Assembly: GCF_024347415.1 (NCBI RefSeq)
Contig: NZ_AP025476.1
Location: forward strand, 2,232,001-2,296,000
DNA from: Vibrio crassostreae
GTDB taxonomy: Bacteria; Pseudomonadota; Gammaproteobacteria; Enterobacterales; Vibrionaceae
Length of the DNA: 64,000 nt
Direction of reading: 5' to 3'
Each line of letters starts with the position of its first letter. The stretch's first letter is position 1. The translations under genes and the position numbers were made by a program. This document shows positions 33,809 to 42,393 of this stretch, piece after piece. Under the pieces are notes generated by a model. The model ran no database searches. It was given only the letters and a program-made list of their open reading frames with translations, and was not told where the DNA came from.

Positions 33809-34804
33809 TTGATCACCATTAAAGAAGTATCTGAACTTGCTCAAGTTTCTCAATCAACTGTCTCACGAGCATTAAATGGTCACCCTACGGTAAAGGAAGC
33901 CAATCGCGAAAAAGTATTCAAAGCTATTGAGCAACTGGGCTACAAGCCTAATGCGTTTGCACAAGCTCTAGCCTCCAGTCGTTCAAATAGCATTGGCATG
34001 CTAGTTGGTTCGCTTGATGGGCCTTTCTATGGACCATTAATGCATACAGCCGAAGATACCGTTCGCCAAAATAATATTCACTTAATCGTTACAAGTGGCC
34101 AGGAATCACGAACCAAAGAGCTCGATTCTATCCAGTTTTTGCAATCTAAACTTGTGGATGGCCTCATTGTTCACTCAGACAAGCTCAGTGATGACGAACT
34201 GATCAAAATAGCGAAAGACAGTGAAAAAATGATTGTTCTCAACCGTTTTATTCCTGAGATTTCTGATCGCTGTATTTACATTGATAATGAGCTTGGTGGC
34301 TACCTTGCAACGAAGCACTTACTTGAGAACGGCCATAAAAAAGTCGCTTGTATCACAGGCCAGTTGAGTAAAGTTGATAGTAGAGATCGCTTTCAAGGGT
34401 ATCGAAATGCCTTGTTAGAGTTCGGTATCGAATACGACGCAGGGCTGTTTGTAGAGGGACGCTTTGATCATCAAGGCAACCACGAAGCTGCGCGACGCTT
34501 GTTAGACCGAGACCCTGAGATCACCGCGATTTTCTGTCAAAATGACAACATCGCGCTTGCTGTATATGACGTAGCAGCAGAGCGAAACCTCATTATTGGG
34601 CGAGACCTTTCAGTCGTAGGCTTCGATAACGATACTCATAGCCAGCATATTCGTCCTCGCTTATCGACGGTCGACTTTCCAGTTCATGAGATGGGAGAAG
34701 AAGCTGCAAAAGGTGTTTTATCGTTAATTAATAAACGCGACTACCCATTGAAGCACAAACTAACCCCGACATTGATTGTAAGAGAGTCCGTGGCTAAGCT
34801 TTGA
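33809..34804 (+). CDS. LacI family transcriptional regulator of the glucan locus
   Basis: A 331-residue LacI-family protein: helix-turn-helix and hinge (residues 1-60, ITIKEVSELAQVSQSTVSRALNGHPTV, then GYKPNAFAQALASSRS) and a periplasmic-binding-like effector domain (about 62-331) with DRFQGYRNALLE and VVGFDNDTHSQHIRPRLSTVDFP. It starts with TTG at 33809; TAAGG is 9 bases upstream. It lies in the middle of the locus, and nine palindromes of LacI-family type surround it, so it is the best candidate for the protein that binds them. The effector is probably a glucan oligosaccharide such as laminaribiose, but this is inference. It ends at its own terminator. Confidence 0.92.
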   Translation: MITIKEVSELAQVSQSTVSRALNGHPTVKEANREKVFKAIEQLGYKPNAFAQALASSRSNSIGMLVGSLDGPFYGPLMHTAEDTVRQNNIHLIVTSGQESRTKELDSIQFLQSKLVDGLIVHSDKLSDDELIKIAKDSEKMIVLNRFIPEISDRCIYIDNELGGYLATKHLLENGHKKVACITGQLSKVDSRDRFQGYRNALLEFGIEYDAGLFVEGRFDHQGNHEAARRLLDRDPEITAIFCQNDNIALAVYDVAAERNLIIGRDLSVVGFDNDTHSQHIRPRLSTVDFPVHEMGEEAAKGVLSLINKRDYPLKHKLTPTLIVRESVAKL

Positions 34805-34843
34805 TTTTTGTATATCAAGCACCCCATTTTTTACACTTAAAAG

Positions 34844-34877
34844 AAAGGCTCTAAGTATTCACTTAGAGCCTTTTTAT
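34844..34877. terminator. Bidirectional terminator between lacI-type gene and phosphorylase
   Basis: A perfect 13-bp stem AAAGGCTCTAAGT / ACTTAGAGCCTTT with loop ATTC, followed by T residues. It separates the two converging genes. Confidence 0.9.
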
Positions 34878-34894
34878 TTCACTTTAAATTAGAA

Positions 34895-37800
34895 TTAGAG
34901 TAACTGGTGCTTTGACAACACGACAACGACTTTCTCAATAAGACCACTACGAGAAAAGAGCTGTGAAGCCATTTCATGGTTTAGCGTTAACGATGCAAAT
35001 GCCTCACTTGTTCCGTCTTTAAACTGAACTTCAATACCCTGTGTTGGCTCATCATTGAGTTGGTAAATAAACGGTACCTGACAGTAAGTAAAAGCCAGTT
35101 GCCCAGCCTGAACAATAAAGCTCTGCATTTGTCCTTCAATATTTTGGCAGTCAAAAGTCGCCGCTTTTTGTAAGAACTCTTTAGGACTAAGAAGTGAAGG
35201 GTTAATTACAATTGTGCCATCAACGACCTCTAGACCTAGCTCTCCAAAACGAGTAATCACTTCTTCCTTAACTTGCCCTGTCATCCCTGGCTGCTGTGCT
35301 CCAGAGTGCTTTGGCGTATGAGAATACGGATCCGTCGGAAACGCACCGTAGTTTTCCGGCGTTTTGTTGAAACCAATACCAGCTCTCACTTTGTAATAGT
35401 AATCCGCTAATTTAAGAGTTTCCTGGCTATTAGAGTCCATACTCCAAGCATGCTGATAGTTTTCTTGCACAGCTAGCAGCAACTTAGAAACCATATGCCA
35501 ATAGATACAACCTAAACCTTCATAACCAAACATGGTTCCCGAACGCCCAGTAAAGGCTTTATGGTTGAATACACGCTCATACAAACTAGATACATGACAA
35601 AATTCATCATCACTAATTGACGGGTAATCGGCTTTAATTTCATCAATCGCAGCCTGAAGGAAACCTTTGTTTTCAAAGCTTGAATTGAAGTGGTAAGAAC
35701 CTTTGCTGTCTTGGTTTACTAATCGGTTATCTTTGGCAACAACCATCATGCTTAACAATTTGCTCTGGTCAATGTCTTTAGCGTCTAAACAGTTTTTGTC
35801 CATAAAAGAAGCCAGCTCACGGTCAGGGTAAAGCATGAAGCTATTTTGTTCAGCACGATACATGTCACTGGCAAACAATTTATCCAACAACTCAACCGCT
35901 TGTTTAGGTGATAATAGACCCGAGCTCAATACTGCAACTTGCCCTTCTAGCATCGGGTAAAGCTCTTCAACCATTAAGCTCTCACCAGAACAACTCAAGA
36001 TGTTATACGCATTGTACAAACCGTCTTCACGCAAGTTGTTTGCAATCGTAGAATCTAGGACTTTTAAGCTCGCGCCCATCAATTGAACAATCGCTTCTTT
36101 CTCAACTTTCGTTTTCCCTGAGAATCCATTTACTCGGTACACGCGCTCACGATAATTAGCAGCGGATTTAGCCAGCTTAGTCAGCATTGCTTTACGAGTT
36201 TGACGAGTGACCGTATCTTGACGAATCTCTGTATTTGCCTCTGAAACGATCTGTGTAACAGAAGACATCCACTCAAACACTTCTTTGGAAATACTGTATG
36301 ACGATGGTGACTTCTCTAACAGGCGCTGCATAAAGGCAACATAGCGACGCATGTAGTACAAGGTTACCATTGAGAGGCCGTTGCCAACGATAGCGTTGTT
36401 TGCATCATTCCATTCTGGACGTTGTGTATTGAGCCAAATACCACCATCAAGCACTAAGTTACTCAATTTCGCCAACAAAGGGACGAGTATCTTCTCCATT
36501 AAGTTGACCATATAAACTTCTTGGTCACCCGTCATCAACAAGCGACCGTCACTGCCTAAGCTCTTTACACGTTGCTCTGTCAATTCCTGCAAGTCTTGGT
36601 TGAACTCTACGGTATCTTTAGGGTTATCAAAGAGGCCTTGAACTCCACAAAGCTCGTAAGGCACGTTGGCATAACTAAAAATGTCACTCTCTAGTAATTC
36701 GATAAGATCGCTTTGCTCAAATTTGTCTGCCAACTCAAGGAATTTTAATAGATAAATGATTTGATGATCGCCCCAGTAACCAATGTTACTCCAAGGATCA
36801 TCCTCCTCTAACAGCTCCCAATCTACACCATCTTTAGTAATTCGATACGGATTGTAACCATCCACCGTTGAAGCATTAACAAACTTAGAGATGAATGATT
36901 TGATGAACCCTGGATAACTAAGAGCCATCGCTTCCCAGTTTTGGAAAATATCACGCCAGTTGCCTTGATAAGAAAGTAAGCGTTCGCCATTTTCATCTTT
37001 GAGCTTAATCTCATAGTGGTTCCAAGGGCGACTAGGGTCACCATGACGACGTCCAAAAGTAAGCGGTAGATACTCGTAGCTCAATCGAACTAATTGAGAA
37101 TCCCCTGTCGCTTTAGCGCGCGAAACTAATTCAGAATGGCTGAAAACATCCCCTAACTGATCAAAAAAGTCTTGATGGCGGCCAGCTACCTGAGAGTTAG
37201 CCTTTTCCATAGTTTTAACTACGTCAGCCTTTTCTAACATATAGCCGTTTTCAAACACGCCACCACGCATGTTATTGAACAACACATTGGCATAATGGTG
37301 AACGCTGGTATTTTCTTCAGCTGTTATTTGCCACGCATCCGCGCCAGACATTAATGTGATCAATTCATCTTGATTATCTGCAACGCTCTTTTCTAAAGCT
37401 AGTGCTAGGTTAGCAGGAACAGAGAGCTCAGATTGAAGCTGACAGATATCGGAATGAGTCTTGTCTATATCAGCGACAATCGACCAAACTTTGGTTTGAT
37501 GTGCTCGCAGCGTCAGAGACTTATGAACTAAATAGCTCCCTCTAACCCCTTTCGTTAAAGGTTCACTTTTAACCGCTCGACCTTTTCTGAACGCATTAAC
37601 TTGAGCACTCGTCAATAAAATTTGGCTGCTTTCCGTTTCTAAGCTGAAGACTGTCGTCGCTAGCAAAGATTCAGCAGGGTCGGCTCTATCGCTCAATTTC
37701 GCGTACATGCTGAACAGAGCTAATGAACTACCATCAACTTGTTCATTCCACTTGTACGCATCAACTAATGCACTTCTTGTTTGAAGAGCTGATAACGGAG

Positions 37801-38338
37801 CGCCTGAAGGAAGTATATTTTGTAAGCCATCTAGTGCTTCGACTTTACGCTCAAAGCTCGCGAGGTTGGTCAGTTTTGAACGACGAATAAAGCCGTATTT
37901 TTCACTCGTATTCCAGCTGTATTGGAACTGTAGTTGCAAAGTATGGTTTATCTCTTCAAATACAATCTTGTCTCCAATCGTATTTTTATAAAGATTGCGT
38001 TCAACATCAAAAATACCATCATGGAATGTATTAAACGGTTCCCAAAGTACAACCTTGTCGCCATGTTCAATACGGAAGATGGATTTTGAGCCGGTGTTTT
38101 CCGCATTTTCATGAATATGGTCAACAGACTTGTAAGGAAAAAGCGCATTTTCCGGACGAATGCGTCCAGCTGAAAGGCTGCCTGTTGATGAAATAAATAA
38201 CCAGTGATCGCTCGACGATACAACGCTAATAAAGAATGGCGTCATTTGGTCAACATTAGAGATTTGGTAGTAACGCTCACCATCTAAATCAACGAACTTG
38301 CCATCGACCTCTGGTGTTGAGTTGTAGTCTTGTTTCAT
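34895..38338 (-). CDS. GH94-clan glucan phosphorylase, GH149-like (probable beta-1,3-oligoglucan phosphorylase)
   Basis: A 1147-residue cytoplasmic protein with no signal peptide. An N-terminal beta-sandwich (about 10-270) is followed by an all-helical barrel with LTFGRRHGDPSRPWN, SYQGNWRDIFQNWEA and SNIGYWGDHQIIYLLKFLELA; Asp524 of WGDHQ is where GH94-type phosphorylases hold the catalytic acid. Its length far exceeds cellobiose or chitobiose phosphorylases (about 800) and fits GH149 or GH161 (about 1100-1200), which phosphorolyse beta-1,3-glucans to glucose 1-phosphate. Neighbouring GH16 agrees with that substrate. The frame opens at 38482, inside the ATPase gene, but ATG at 38338 gives the natural start, 34 bases from operator 6. 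The exact family needs a profile search. Confidence 0.75.
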   Translation of the reverse strand: MKQDYNSTPEVDGKFVDLDGERYYQISNVDQMTPFFISVVSSSDHWLFISSTGSLSAGRIRPENALFPYKSVDHIHENAENTGSKSIFRIEHGDKVVLWEPFNTFHDGIFDVERNLYKNTIGDKIVFEEINHTLQLQFQYSWNTSEKYGFIRRSKLTNLASFERKVEALDGLQNILPSGAPLSALQTRSALVDAYKWNEQVDGSSLALFSMYAKLSDRADPAESLLATTVFSLETESSQILLTSAQVNAFRKGRAVKSEPLTKGVRGSYLVHKSLTLRAHQTKVWSIVADIDKTHSDICQLQSELSVPANLALALEKSVADNQDELITLMSGADAWQITAEENTSVHHYANVLFNNMRGGVFENGYMLEKADVVKTMEKANSQVAGRHQDFFDQLGDVFSHSELVSRAKATGDSQLVRLSYEYLPLTFGRRHGDPSRPWNHYEIKLKDENGERLLSYQGNWRDIFQNWEAMALSYPGFIKSFISKFVNASTVDGYNPYRITKDGVDWELLEEDDPWSNIGYWGDHQIIYLLKFLELADKFEQSDLIELLESDIFSYANVPYELCGVQGLFDNPKDTVEFNQDLQELTEQRVKSLGSDGRLLMTGDQEVYMVNLMEKILVPLLAKLSNLVLDGGIWLNTQRPEWNDANNAIVGNGLSMVTLYYMRRYVAFMQRLLEKSPSSYSISKEVFEWMSSVTQIVSEANTEIRQDTVTRQTRKAMLTKLAKSAANYRERVYRVNGFSGKTKVEKEAIVQLMGASLKVLDSTIANNLREDGLYNAYNILSCSGESLMVEELYPMLEGQVAVLSSGLLSPKQAVELLDKLFASDMYRAEQNSFMLYPDRELASFMDKNCLDAKDIDQSKLLSMMVVAKDNRLVNQDSKGSYHFNSSFENKGFLQAAIDEIKADYPSISDDEFCHVSSLYERVFNHKAFTGRSGTMFGYEGLGCIYWHMVSKLLLAVQENYQHAWSMDSNSQETLKLADYYYKVRAGIGFNKTPENYGAFPTDPYSHTPKHSGAQQPGMTGQVKEEVITRFGELGLEVVDGTIVINPSLLSPKEFLQKAATFDCQNIEGQMQSFIVQAGQLAFTYCQVPFIYQLNDEPTQGIEVQFKDGTSEAFASLTLNHEMASQLFSRSGLIEKVVVVLSKHQLL

Positions 38339-38371
38339 ATCAAAATTCCAAAAAATTCTTACACTTAAACT

Positions 38372-38387
38372 TTGAAAGCGCTTTCTT
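38372..38387. promoter_or_regulatory. LacI-family operator 6 (phosphorylase gene)
   Basis: TTGAAAGCGCTTTCTT keeps the 12-bp core GAAAGCGCTTTC but loses both outer A residues on one side. It lies in the 74-base gap between the ABC ATPase stop and the phosphorylase start, giving the last gene of the run its own control point. Confidence 0.75.
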
Positions 38388-38412
38388 TTGCGTTTCAAAA
38401 AGGATTTAAAGT

Positions 38413-39402
38413 TTACAAATGATGACAACGAGCAAAATGCTCTTCTGCAATTTGAGTCGGTTCTGGTATTGATTGCGTGCAAAGTTTATCGGCTTTCATA
38501 CAACGGCTTGCGAACGGGCAACCTACGCTACTTGGCTTCCAAGAAGGGATATCGCCTTTTTTCACGTTCATGTCACGCTTGCCCGATTTACCGACTTCTG
38601 GCACTGCTGACAACAACAACTGAGAATACGGATGTTGTGGGTTCTGAGTGACGTTGTCGCTATTGCCCCATTCGACCATATGTCCTACATACATCACCGC
38701 CGTTTTCTCAGCAAAATAACGCGCTGTCGCAATGTCATGAGTGATGTACATGAACGAAATACCATGCTTATCCTTCAAGTCAGCCATTAGGTTTAAGATT
38801 CCTAACCGCACAGACACATCAAGCATAGAGATAGGTTCATCAGCTAGGATAACTTCAGGGCTAACAGCAATTGCGCGTGCAATTGCGACACGCTGTCGTT
38901 GTCCACCACTTAGTTCATGGGGGTACTTCTCTGCGGTCTCTTTAACTGGTGTAAGCCCAACCATTTCAAGCAATTCATAAACGAGGTTCGGAATCGCTTC
39001 TTTTTCTGCTCGTTTATGGATAAGTAATGGTCGCGCAATATGGTGGTAAATCGTATGTACAGGATTCAACGAGCCAAACGGGTCTTGAAAAATCATTTGC
39101 ACTTGGCGTGCATATTCAAGCTCACCATATTTTTCAATATAGTCAGACAGAGGCTCACCTTTGAATTCGATATCTCCAGCCGTCTTATCGTAAATTCGGG
39201 TAAGAATTCGAGCTCCTGTGCTTTTCCCTGAGCCAGATTCGCCAACAATCGCTAATGCTTCTCCTTTACGAAGATCAAATGAAACATCATTTACGGCTCG
39301 CATCATATTGCTTTTGACTGACTGGCCAAGTGGGAAATCTTTTACCAAATTCTTAACTGATAAGATAACTTCGCTTTTATCAACGTTCTTTAAAGTATTC
39401 AT
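38413..39402 (-). CDS. ABC transporter ATP-binding protein, DppF/OppF type
   Basis: A 329-residue ABC ATPase with Walker A GESGSGKST, signature LSGGQRQRVAIARA, Walker B VILADEP and a C-terminal oligopeptide/dipeptide-transporter extension with the cysteine cluster region CPFASRCMKADKLC. It powers import as the partner of the next-listed ATPase. It starts 10 bases after that gene. DppF-type ATPases also serve beta-glucoside and chitin-oligosaccharide importers in vibrios and thermophiles, and the surrounding glucan genes argue for a sugar substrate here. It is the last transporter gene before the phosphorylase. Confidence 0.92.
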   Translation of the reverse strand: MNTLKNVDKSEVILSVKNLVKDFPLGQSVKSNMMRAVNDVSFDLRKGEALAIVGESGSGKSTGARILTRIYDKTAGDIEFKGEPLSDYIEKYGELEYARQVQMIFQDPFGSLNPVHTIYHHIARPLLIHKRAEKEAIPNLVYELLEMVGLTPVKETAEKYPHELSGGQRQRVAIARAIAVSPEVILADEPISMLDVSVRLGILNLMADLKDKHGISFMYITHDIATARYFAEKTAVMYVGHMVEWGNSDNVTQNPQHPYSQLLLSAVPEVGKSGKRDMNVKKGDIPSWKPSSVGCPFASRCMKADKLCTQSIPEPTQIAEEHFARCHHL

Positions 39403-39412
39403 AATCTTTCGC

Positions 39413-40366
39413 TCAAACTAGGTGACAAGATACGTGATGCCCAGTCGCAATAGCGCCCAAACGAGGCTCACTTTTAATGCACATTGAAATGCATTCGCCA
39501 CATCGCTCTTGGAAGTTACATCCTTGAGGTGTATCCAAAAGGTTGACAGGATTCCCAGGGATCCCGTAGAGACGTTCTTTTGGCCCATGAATAGTCGGGA
39601 ATGAAGAGATAAGCCCTTTTGTATAAGGATGCTTAGGTTCACTAAATACCGTTTTCGCATCACCTAATTCAATAAGGTTACCCGCATACATCACGCCAAT
39701 TCGATCAGCAATTTCGCCCATGAGGCTTAAGTCGTGACTAATAAACAGAATAGAGAAGCCAAACTTACTCTTAAGCTCATACAGTTCATTCAAGATTTCA
39801 CGTTCAACCACTACATCAAGTGCCGTTGTTGGCTCGTCCATGATGATCAGTTTAGGTTCCAGCGCCAAAGCAATCGCAATAACAACTCGCTGACGCATAC
39901 CTCCACTCAGTTGATGGGGAAAGCTCGACATTCTGTCGCCATGAATCCCAACCGTTCCTAACAGCTCGACCGCACGATCGTGAGCCTGTTTATAAGGTAT
40001 TTTTCTGTGCGCTAGAATAACGTCCGTTAGCTGCTCACCGATGGTAATGACAGGGTTAAGTGAGTTCATTGCGCTTTGAAAAACAATAGAAACGTCATTC
40101 CAACGGAAGTCACGTAACTGCTTGTTATTCATCTTTAAAACATCCTGCCCTTTGTAGAGTATTTCACCCTCAGAGATAAGCGCTGGTGCTTTGTGTAGGC
40201 GTGATATAGCAAAAGCCAATGTACTTTTACCGCAACCAGACTCACCGGCAATACCGAGCGTTTCACCGGGCGCAATGGAAATACTAACGTCATTAACGGC
40301 TCTTGCTACGCCATTAGGAGAAACGTAATCAACACACAGGTTATTAATTTCTAATAGATTGCTCAT
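39413..40366 (-). CDS. ABC transporter ATP-binding protein, DppD/OppD type
   Basis: A 317-residue ABC ATPase with Walker A GESGCGKST, Q-loop FQSAMNSLNP, signature LSGGMRQRV and Walker B LIIMDEP, plus the C-terminal extension with CNFQERCGECISMC typical of the Dpp/Opp class, a probable iron-sulfur cluster binding site. It shares one base with the stop of the upstream permease gene (TAATG), so it is translationally coupled. Together with the DppF-type ATPase it drives the importer. Confidence 0.92.
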   Translation of the reverse strand: MSNLLEINNLCVDYVSPNGVARAVNDVSISIAPGETLGIAGESGCGKSTLAFAISRLHKAPALISEGEILYKGQDVLKMNNKQLRDFRWNDVSIVFQSAMNSLNPVITIGEQLTDVILAHRKIPYKQAHDRAVELLGTVGIHGDRMSSFPHQLSGGMRQRVVIAIALALEPKLIIMDEPTTALDVVVEREILNELYELKSKFGFSILFISHDLSLMGEIADRIGVMYAGNLIELGDAKTVFSEPKHPYTKGLISSFPTIHGPKERLYGIPGNPVNLLDTPQGCNFQERCGECISMCIKSEPRLGAIATGHHVSCHLV

Positions 40367-41355
40367 TATAGGCCTCGGCGTTTATCTGCTTCTTTTTTAA
40401 GTTTGTGCCACAGTTTGATGTGTGGGCCCGTACGTAATTTAGGGTTGCTCACTTGGTCAATTGACATGTTAATCAATGCGAGTCCACCACCAGTAATCGC
40501 TAACGCCAATGCAGGAACCAGCATTTCCCACCACGCACCGGTATATAACGATGAAGAGGTCTGTGCCCAATACAGCATAGAGCCCCAACTCACTTCTGTT
40601 GCATCACCTAAACCTAAAATACCTAGACCAGCTTCAGAGCCCATTGCGTAGATAACCGTGCCTAGGAAGCCGCCAAAAACAATCGAAACTAAGTTTGGTA
40701 AGATCTCTACTAAAATAATGCGGATTTTTGATTCACCCATAACTTCTGCAGAAATGATGAATTCTTTGCTTCTAATTGCCATGGTCTGTGCACGAATCAC
40801 CCTAGCTCCCCAAGGCCAGGAGGTTATTCCTAACAACACGGTAATAACCAGCGAACCGACCTGCCCTAAGAATGCGGCGAGAACAATCAGCAAGGGCAAC
40901 TGTGGAAACACAAGAAATACGTTAGTAACGAAGTTCAAGCGTTCATCGACTTTTCCACCAAAGTAACCAGATGAAACCCCGACGAGCACTGCTATTGTCA
41001 TCGCGATTACGCCCGCAGAGATCGCAACAGTAAGCGACTTTCTTGCTCCAAATAGAACCTGGCTATATACATCACGCCCGCTACGAGTAGTGCCCATAAT
41101 ATGCTCAGAACTTGGTGCAATATGTGGACGTGCTACGCGCTTTTCTGGATTATGAGTCGATAACACAGGCGCAAATAACGCCCCAGCTAAGACAATCGTA
41201 AGTAAAAAAGTACCTACAATGGCTGGAGGGTTACCGTAGAAAAATGCGTAAGCTTTACCGAGAGTTTTCTTTACGTTTTTCCACGACCATTTTGGCTCAC
41301 GTACTGGCATATTCGGCTGGTTAGCGGTTTTTTGAGTATCCATTAAATTATCCAT
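40366..41355 (-). CDS. ABC transporter permease, DppC/OppC type
   Basis: About 329 residues with a cytoplasmic N-terminal segment (to about 38), a first membrane helix near 45-65 and a binding-protein-dependent transport domain with five more helices. The ATPase-contact EAA-like loop is SAEVMGESKIRIILVEILPNL. It forms the membrane channel with the DppB-type permease. ATGs at 41358 and 41355 are both possible; AGG lies 6 bases from the second, which is preferred. It follows the other permease by 8 bases. Confidence 0.9.
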   Translation of the reverse strand: MDNLMDTQKTANQPNMPVREPKWSWKNVKKTLGKAYAFFYGNPPAIVGTFLLTIVLAGALFAPVLSTHNPEKRVARPHIAPSSEHIMGTTRSGRDVYSQVLFGARKSLTVAISAGVIAMTIAVLVGVSSGYFGGKVDERLNFVTNVFLVFPQLPLLIVLAAFLGQVGSLVITVLLGITSWPWGARVIRAQTMAIRSKEFIISAEVMGESKIRIILVEILPNLVSIVFGGFLGTVIYAMGSEAGLGILGLGDATEVSWGSMLYWAQTSSSLYTGAWWEMLVPALALAITGGGLALINMSIDQVSNPKLRTGPHIKLWHKLKKEADKRRGL

Positions 41356-41363
41356 CATGCGCC

Positions 41364-42338
41364 TCAGTTCGAGATTCTAGGGTCAAGCCAGACATATAGG
41401 AGGTCGGCAATAAAGTTAGCGGTCAGTACCGCTGTCACCAAAATAAGAAGAATGGCTTGGATAAGTGGGTAATCACGAGCAACTATGCCTTTAAGAAGGA
41501 TGTTCCCCAAGCCTTGGTAGTTAAAAACCACTTCGGTCATGATTGAGCCTGCGAATGAGAATCCGATTGCCATTGCAATAGCGGTCGCAACAGGAAGGAT
41601 GGCATTTCGACCAGCATAGCGAGACATAACACGATAACTACTCAAGCCTTTGGCCTCAGCCATCGTTACGTAATCTTCACCCAACACATTGATCATCGCA
41701 TTACGCATATTGAAGACCCATGTTGCGATCCCAACCAGGACCATAGAGCCCATAGGCAACACAGCGTGTTTAGCCACACTAGAAATAAACTCCCATGTAA
41801 AACCTGGCTCTAGCGATGGGTCATAGGTGTATGCCAAAGGTAATAGTTCGAGTTTTAAACCGAAGAAATAGAACAACAGTAACGCGGTCACGATGTACGG
41901 GAAGTTACTAATAAATGCCAAAACTGGCGGAACAATTTGTCCAAATAGCCCTTCACGTCGATACGATGCATACGTACCAATACTGACACCAATGATAAGA
42001 GCAACAATCAGCGAACCAAGCGCTAGGAACATAGTCCACGGCAGTGCCATAGCAAGGACATCTGAAACACTTACAGGAAACATAAGCACTGAAGGTCCCA
42101 GATCAAGAGTGAATACGCTTTTCATATACGCGAAGTATTGTTCGAAAACATTGCCATCAACAAAACCGTACATTTCACGAACAGCATCCATTTGAGCAGG
42201 ATCCATTCGACCTTGAGCTGCAGCGAAAAGAGCATCAACAGGATCTCCTGGCATTAGGCGAGGCAACATGAAATTAAACGAGATAGCGATTAAGAAAGCG
42301 GTAAAATAGAAGCCAAATCGGCGAATTAAAAACGACAT
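41364..42338 (-). CDS. ABC transporter permease, DppB/OppB type
   Basis: A 324-residue inner-membrane permease with six helices, beginning MSFLIRRFGFYFTAFLIAISFNFMLPRLMPGDP, in which the LPRLMPGDP segment is the hallmark of DppB-type subunits. The EAA loop is EAKGLSSYRVMSRYAGRNAILPV. It pairs with the DppC-type subunit. It follows the binding-protein gene by 55 bases, on the same transcript. Confidence 0.91.
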   Translation of the reverse strand: MSFLIRRFGFYFTAFLIAISFNFMLPRLMPGDPVDALFAAAQGRMDPAQMDAVREMYGFVDGNVFEQYFAYMKSVFTLDLGPSVLMFPVSVSDVLAMALPWTMFLALGSLIVALIIGVSIGTYASYRREGLFGQIVPPVLAFISNFPYIVTALLLFYFFGLKLELLPLAYTYDPSLEPGFTWEFISSVAKHAVLPMGSMVLVGIATWVFNMRNAMINVLGEDYVTMAEAKGLSSYRVMSRYAGRNAILPVATAIAMAIGFSFAGSIMTEVVFNYQGLGNILLKGIVARDYPLIQAILLILVTAVLTANFIADLLYVWLDPRISN

Positions 42339-42393
42339 AAAAATCTTTTAACCTAGGGGCTACAACCTAAGCTGTAGCCCTCTCAAAAATAAC

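Noticed and set aside
34895..38482. Start of the phosphorylase at 38482
   Set aside because: The extra 48 residues overlap the ABC ATPase gene and read through the operator; they are basic and unlike the family, so the ATG at 38338 was used.
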